Positions 5,277 to 7,920 of a stretch of 7,920 nt of DNA are shown piece after piece; within the stretch, counting starts at the first letter, position 1, and each line of letters begins with the position of its first letter. This stretch comes from Rhodospirillales bacterium. Lineage in GTDB: Bacteria; Pseudomonadota; Alphaproteobacteria; UBA828. The stretch lies in the NCBI GenBank assembly GCA_026712885.1, contig JAPOPO010000124.1, positions 1 to 7,920 on the forward strand. Direction: 5' to 3'. A model generated the notes under the pieces. That model worked only from the letters and a program-made list of their open reading frames with translations. It was not told where the DNA came from and did not search any database. The translations under genes were made by a program, and so were the position numbers.

Positions 5277-7631
5277 GTGACCGCTCCGGACCCACCCAAT
5301 CCCGAGGCGGAAGCACTAAGGCAGCGTATCTCCAGGCTGAGCGCGGCCGTCCTGCGCATCAGCTCGAGCCTTGACATGGCCACCGTCCTGCAAGAGGTCG
5401 TCGATAGCGCTCGCGCGCTCACCGGCGCTCGCCGCGGCGCCATCACTACCATCGACGGGTCGGGGCAGCTCCAGGATTTCGTCACCTCCGGCTTCACCCG
5501 CGAGGAGTATCGGGAGTTGAGCGGTTGGCCTGACGGGCAGCGGCTCTTCGAGCATCTGCGCGACCTTCCTGCGCCGCTTCGGCTGCGCGACTTTGACGCC
5601 CACGTCCGCTCGCTCGGGTTCTCCTCAGGGCTCATGCTGACGAAGGCCTTCCAGGGCATCCCGATGCGGCATCGGGGTGTGCACGTCGGCAACTTCTTCC
5701 TCGCCGGGAAGGAAGGCGCGCCGGAGTTCACCGCCGGGGACGAGGAGGTCCTGGTGCTGTTCGCCTCGCAGGCCGCGGCGGCGATCGGCAATGCGCGCAC
5801 TCACCGGGCCGAGCAGCGGGCCCGGGCCGACCTTGAAGCGCTGGTCGAGACCTCGCCGGTTGGCGTCGTGGTCTTCGATGCCCGGACGGGCCGTGCGGTG
5901 TCGCTCAATCGCGAGGCGCGTCGCCTGATCGAGGGCCTGGGCTCTCCGGGCGCATCCCCGGAGGACCTGCTGAAGGTATTGGTCTGCCGCCGGGGCGACG
6001 GGCGCGAGGTCTCGCTGGCGGAGTTTCCGCTGGCGGGGCAGTTCAGCAGCGCCGAGGCGGTGCGCGCCGAGGAGATGGTGTTCTCGCTCCCGGACGGGCG
6101 CAGCATCGAGACGCTGGTCAACGCCACGCCCATCCGTGCCGACGGCGCGGTCGTCTCGGTGGTGGTCACCGTCCAGGATCTGGCGCAGCTTCGCGAGCTG
6201 GAGCGGCTGCGGATCGAGTTCCTGGGGATGGTGAGCCACGAGCTGCGCGCCCCGCTGAGCTCGATCAAGGGCTCGGCCACAACTGCGCTGCGCGCGTCGC
6301 GGGTGGTAGACCCGGCCGAGGCCCGGCAGTTCTTTCGCATCATCGACGAGCAGGCCGACCGCATGGACGGGCTGATCTGCGATCTGCTGGATGTGGGGCG
6401 CATCGAGGCGGGCACGCTGTCCGTCGATCCCGAGCCGTCCGATGTGGCCGTGCTGGTCGACCAGGCCCGGAACACGTTTCTGAGCGGCGGCGGCCGGCAC
6501 GACGTGTCGATCGACCTGCCGCCAGACTTGCCTCGGGTTATGGCCGACCACCAGCGCGTCGTCCAGGTGCTGAACAACCTGTTCGCCAACGCGGCGCGGC
6601 AGGCTCCGGAATCATCCCCGATTGTGGTTGAGGCAGCGCACGAGGGCGTGCATGTCGCGGGCTCGGTCTGCGACGAGGGCCTGGGTGTGGCACCCGAGCT
6701 TCTACCTCAACTCTTCCGCAAGCATTCTGGACTCGTGGCTGGCGATCGGAAGCCCGGGACCGGGAGGACAGGGCTGGGCCTCGCCATCTGCAAGGGGCTG
6801 GTGGAGGCGCATGGAGGACGCATCCGGGCCGAGAGCGAAGGTATCGGCCAGGGCGCGCGGTTCACCTTCACGATCCCGGTGGCCGAGGAGACGGGCGGCG
6901 CCGAGACGGAGGTCATCGAAGACCGCGCCCGCGCGACGCGCACCGGGCGCGAGGCCACGCGTATACTGGTCGTGGACGACGATCCGCAGGCCTTGCGCCA
7001 TGTCCGCGATGTCCTCGCTGCAGAGGGCTATGAGCCGATTGGGACCGGCGAGCCGGGGGAAGTCCCGGAACTCCTCAGGGCGAAGAGGCCGGCACTGGTC
7101 CTTCTCGACCTGATGCTGCCGGGGACCGACGGGATCGCGCTGATGGAGAGTCTGCCCGAGCTTGCCGCGCTGCCGGTGATATTCATCTCCGCCTACGGCC
7201 GGGACGACACCGTGGCCCGCGCCCTGGAGAGCGGCGCGGCCGACTACATCGTCAAGCCCTTCTCGCCGACCGAGCTGGCGGCGCGTGTGCGGGCAGCGCT
7301 GCGTGTACGGGCCGAGCCCGAGCTCTTCGTGGTGGGCGATCTCACCATCGACTACGGGCGGCGCAGGGTGAGTGTGGCCGGCCGCGACGTACCCTTGACG
7401 GCCATGGAGTTCGAGTTGCTGCGTCTTCTCTCGGCCAATGCCGGCTACCCCGTGACCTACGAGACCGTGCTGCGCCAGGTCTGGGCCGGGCGGGACTCCG
7501 GAGATGCCGGCGCAGTACGCGCCTTCGTGAAGAATCTACGCCGCAAGCTCGGCGACGAGGCGGAGGATCCCGCCTGGATATTCACCGAGCGCGGCGTGGG
7601 CTACCGCATGCCCCGGCCGGACCGGTTGTAA
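5277..7631 (+). CDS. Soluble hybrid histidine kinase fused to OmpR-type response regulator (GAF-PAS-HisKA-HATPase-REC-wHTH)
   Basis: A 784-residue single-chain two-component system with no membrane segment, so it should sense a cytoplasmic signal. GAF, residues ~25-172, has FFLAGKEGAPEFTAGDEE near its end; PAS, ~185-300. HisKA, ~310-378, carries the phosphorylated histidine H321 in MVSHELRAPLSS. The ATPase domain, ~420-535, has the N-box NNLFANAARQAP (N438), DEGLG (D466) and GRTGLGLAI (G496-L502). The receiver, ~560-675, has acidic residues D567/D568, phosphoacceptor D611 in LLDLMLPG, S638 and K660 in IVKPF. The C-terminal ~103 residues (from E682) are an OmpR/PhoB winged helix, with PLTAMEFELLRLL, a recognition-helix region AVRAFVKNLRRKLGD and wing RGVGYRMP. 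All key residues are present, so it looks active. Phosphate probably passes from H321 to D611 within or between chains and alters DNA binding by the same protein. Target genes and signal are unknown; no sensor or regulator partner is adjacent. Confidence 0.93.
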   Translation: MTAPDPPNPEAEALRQRISRLSAAVLRISSSLDMATVLQEVVDSARALTGARRGAITTIDGSGQLQDFVTSGFTREEYRELSGWPDGQRLFEHLRDLPAPLRLRDFDAHVRSLGFSSGLMLTKAFQGIPMRHRGVHVGNFFLAGKEGAPEFTAGDEEVLVLFASQAAAAIGNARTHRAEQRARADLEALVETSPVGVVVFDARTGRAVSLNREARRLIEGLGSPGASPEDLLKVLVCRRGDGREVSLAEFPLAGQFSSAEAVRAEEMVFSLPDGRSIETLVNATPIRADGAVVSVVVTVQDLAQLRELERLRIEFLGMVSHELRAPLSSIKGSATTALRASRVVDPAEARQFFRIIDEQADRMDGLICDLLDVGRIEAGTLSVDPEPSDVAVLVDQARNTFLSGGGRHDVSIDLPPDLPRVMADHQRVVQVLNNLFANAARQAPESSPIVVEAAHEGVHVAGSVCDEGLGVAPELLPQLFRKHSGLVAGDRKPGTGRTGLGLAICKGLVEAHGGRIRAESEGIGQGARFTFTIPVAEETGGAETEVIEDRARATRTGREATRILVVDDDPQALRHVRDVLAAEGYEPIGTGEPGEVPELLRAKRPALVLLDLMLPGTDGIALMESLPELAALPVIFISAYGRDDTVARALESGAADYIVKPFSPTELAARVRAALRVRAEPELFVVGDLTIDYGRRRVSVAGRDVPLTAMEFELLRLLSANAGYPVTYETVLRQVWAGRDSGDAGAVRAFVKNLRRKLGDEAEDPAWIFTERGVGYRMPRPDRL

Positions 7632-7717
7632 GGGACCCTGGCTCCGGAACCGGCACGAGCGGCTGGCGCCCGGTTGAAGGTAACGGGCCGCGGCCGCTCT
7701 CTCTTTCCTGCAGCGTT

Positions 7718-7732
7718 CGCCCGCACCGGGCG
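7718..7732. terminator. GC hairpin between kinase and transposase, possible terminator
   Basis: CGCCCG-CAC-CGGGCG forms a perfect 6-bp stem. A longer imperfect pair surrounds it: GAAGGTAACG (7676-7685) against CGTTACCCTTC (7731-7741), with one bulged base. It lies between the ends of two converging genes, where a two-way terminator would be expected, but no T-run follows on either strand. It could alternatively belong to the end of the insertion sequence. Confidence 0.35.
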
Positions 7733-7751
7733 TTACCCTTCCGCGAGGCTT

Positions 7752-7920
7752 TTAGTTACCCACATCGTTGATGTGCAGGGTGGCACCGAGGGCGATGTCG
7801 CTCAATCGAGAGAGGCCGCGCCACATGACGATGTTGCCCGGCGGCGGGTCCTTGGCGCGTGCGAGATAGCCGCCAAGCCTGGCGATCTTGATGAGGTATC
7901 GCGAGAGTGTTCCGGCGGGA
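7752..7920 (-). CDS. IS4-family (Tn5/IS50-like) transposase, C-terminal end (5' end outside window)
   Basis: The minus strand from the right edge to TAA 7752-7754 encodes 55 residues reading IKIARLGGYLARAKDPPPGN and then IVMWRGLSRLSDIALGA. The pattern LARLGG, a short spacer, then W.G..RL.D is the C-terminal (dimerisation) domain of Tn5-type IS4-family transposases. The catalytic DDE domain lies beyond the edge, so I cannot tell whether the gene is complete. The matching IS end should lie in the 120 bases between this stop and the kinase stop, but I cannot define the terminal repeat. The insertion sits directly behind the kinase gene without breaking it. Confidence 0.75.
   Translation of the reverse strand, partial: PAGTLSRYLIKIARLGGYLARAKDPPPGNIVMWRGLSRLSDIALGATLHINDVGN

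Noticed and set aside
5625..6589. Two long minus-strand frames (308 and 262 codons) inside the hybrid kinase
   Set aside because: They are antisense to PAS, HisKA and ATPase coding sequence with intact motifs; no ribosome site or recognisable protein.
1..7920. CRISPR array, rRNA, tRNA or replication origin iterons
   Set aside because: No regularly spaced repeats, no cloverleaf or CCA-ending tRNA pattern, and no rRNA-like or iteron-like sequence was seen on reading both strands.

Overview
The window is GC-rich (clear G/C bias at third codon positions) and reads as a mosaic of accessory DNA from an alphaproteobacterium. The MobF/TraA-type relaxase, the GcvA-like LysR regulator and the IS4-family transposase tail resemble sequences from Rhizobiales and Acetobacterales/Rhodospirillales plasmids and islands. 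That placement rests on recalled family resemblance, not on a search.

Layout, left to right. Positions 3-1994 (+) hold the remains of one large conjugative relaxase-helicase of the MobF/TraA family. It enters from the left edge, is cut by an in-frame amber codon at 630-632 between the relaxase and helicase parts, and loses its last helicase motifs where a foreign sequence begins near 1966. That junction lies in a ~50 bp sequence that recurs in direct orientation at 4397-4446. The two copies enclose about 2.4 kb holding an intact LysR-family regulator (2423-3370, -), the last ~54 codons of an RsbW-like anti-sigma kinase (3488-3652, -), a stretch rich in inverted repeats, and a small unrecognised gene (4022-4303, -). 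The small gene has its own promoter-like TATAAT, a perfect 19-bp palindrome just upstream, and a strong hairpin at its stop codon.

Right of the second repeat copy come a remnant of a metzincin-like zinc protease with one metal-ligand histidine replaced by arginine (4710-4877, +), about 400 bp with no recognisable gene, and then the one large intact gene. This is a soluble 784-residue hybrid sensor kinase (5277-7631, +) with the order GAF, PAS, HisKA, HATPase, receiver, OmpR-type winged helix. The sensor, kinase, phosphoacceptor and DNA-binding output of a two-component system are thus on one chain. After 120 bp with a hairpin, the C-terminal 55 codons of an IS4-family (Tn5/IS50-like) transposase run in from the right edge on the minus strand.

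The functional content is probably two regulators (LysR type and the fused kinase/response regulator) plus one small protein, surrounded by decayed transfer, stress-signalling, protease and transposon genes. I see no rRNA, tRNA or CRISPR array. The best candidates for follow-up are the single-chain two-component protein, the paired direct repeats with only transition differences, and the small gene with its palindromic operator and possible CTG start.
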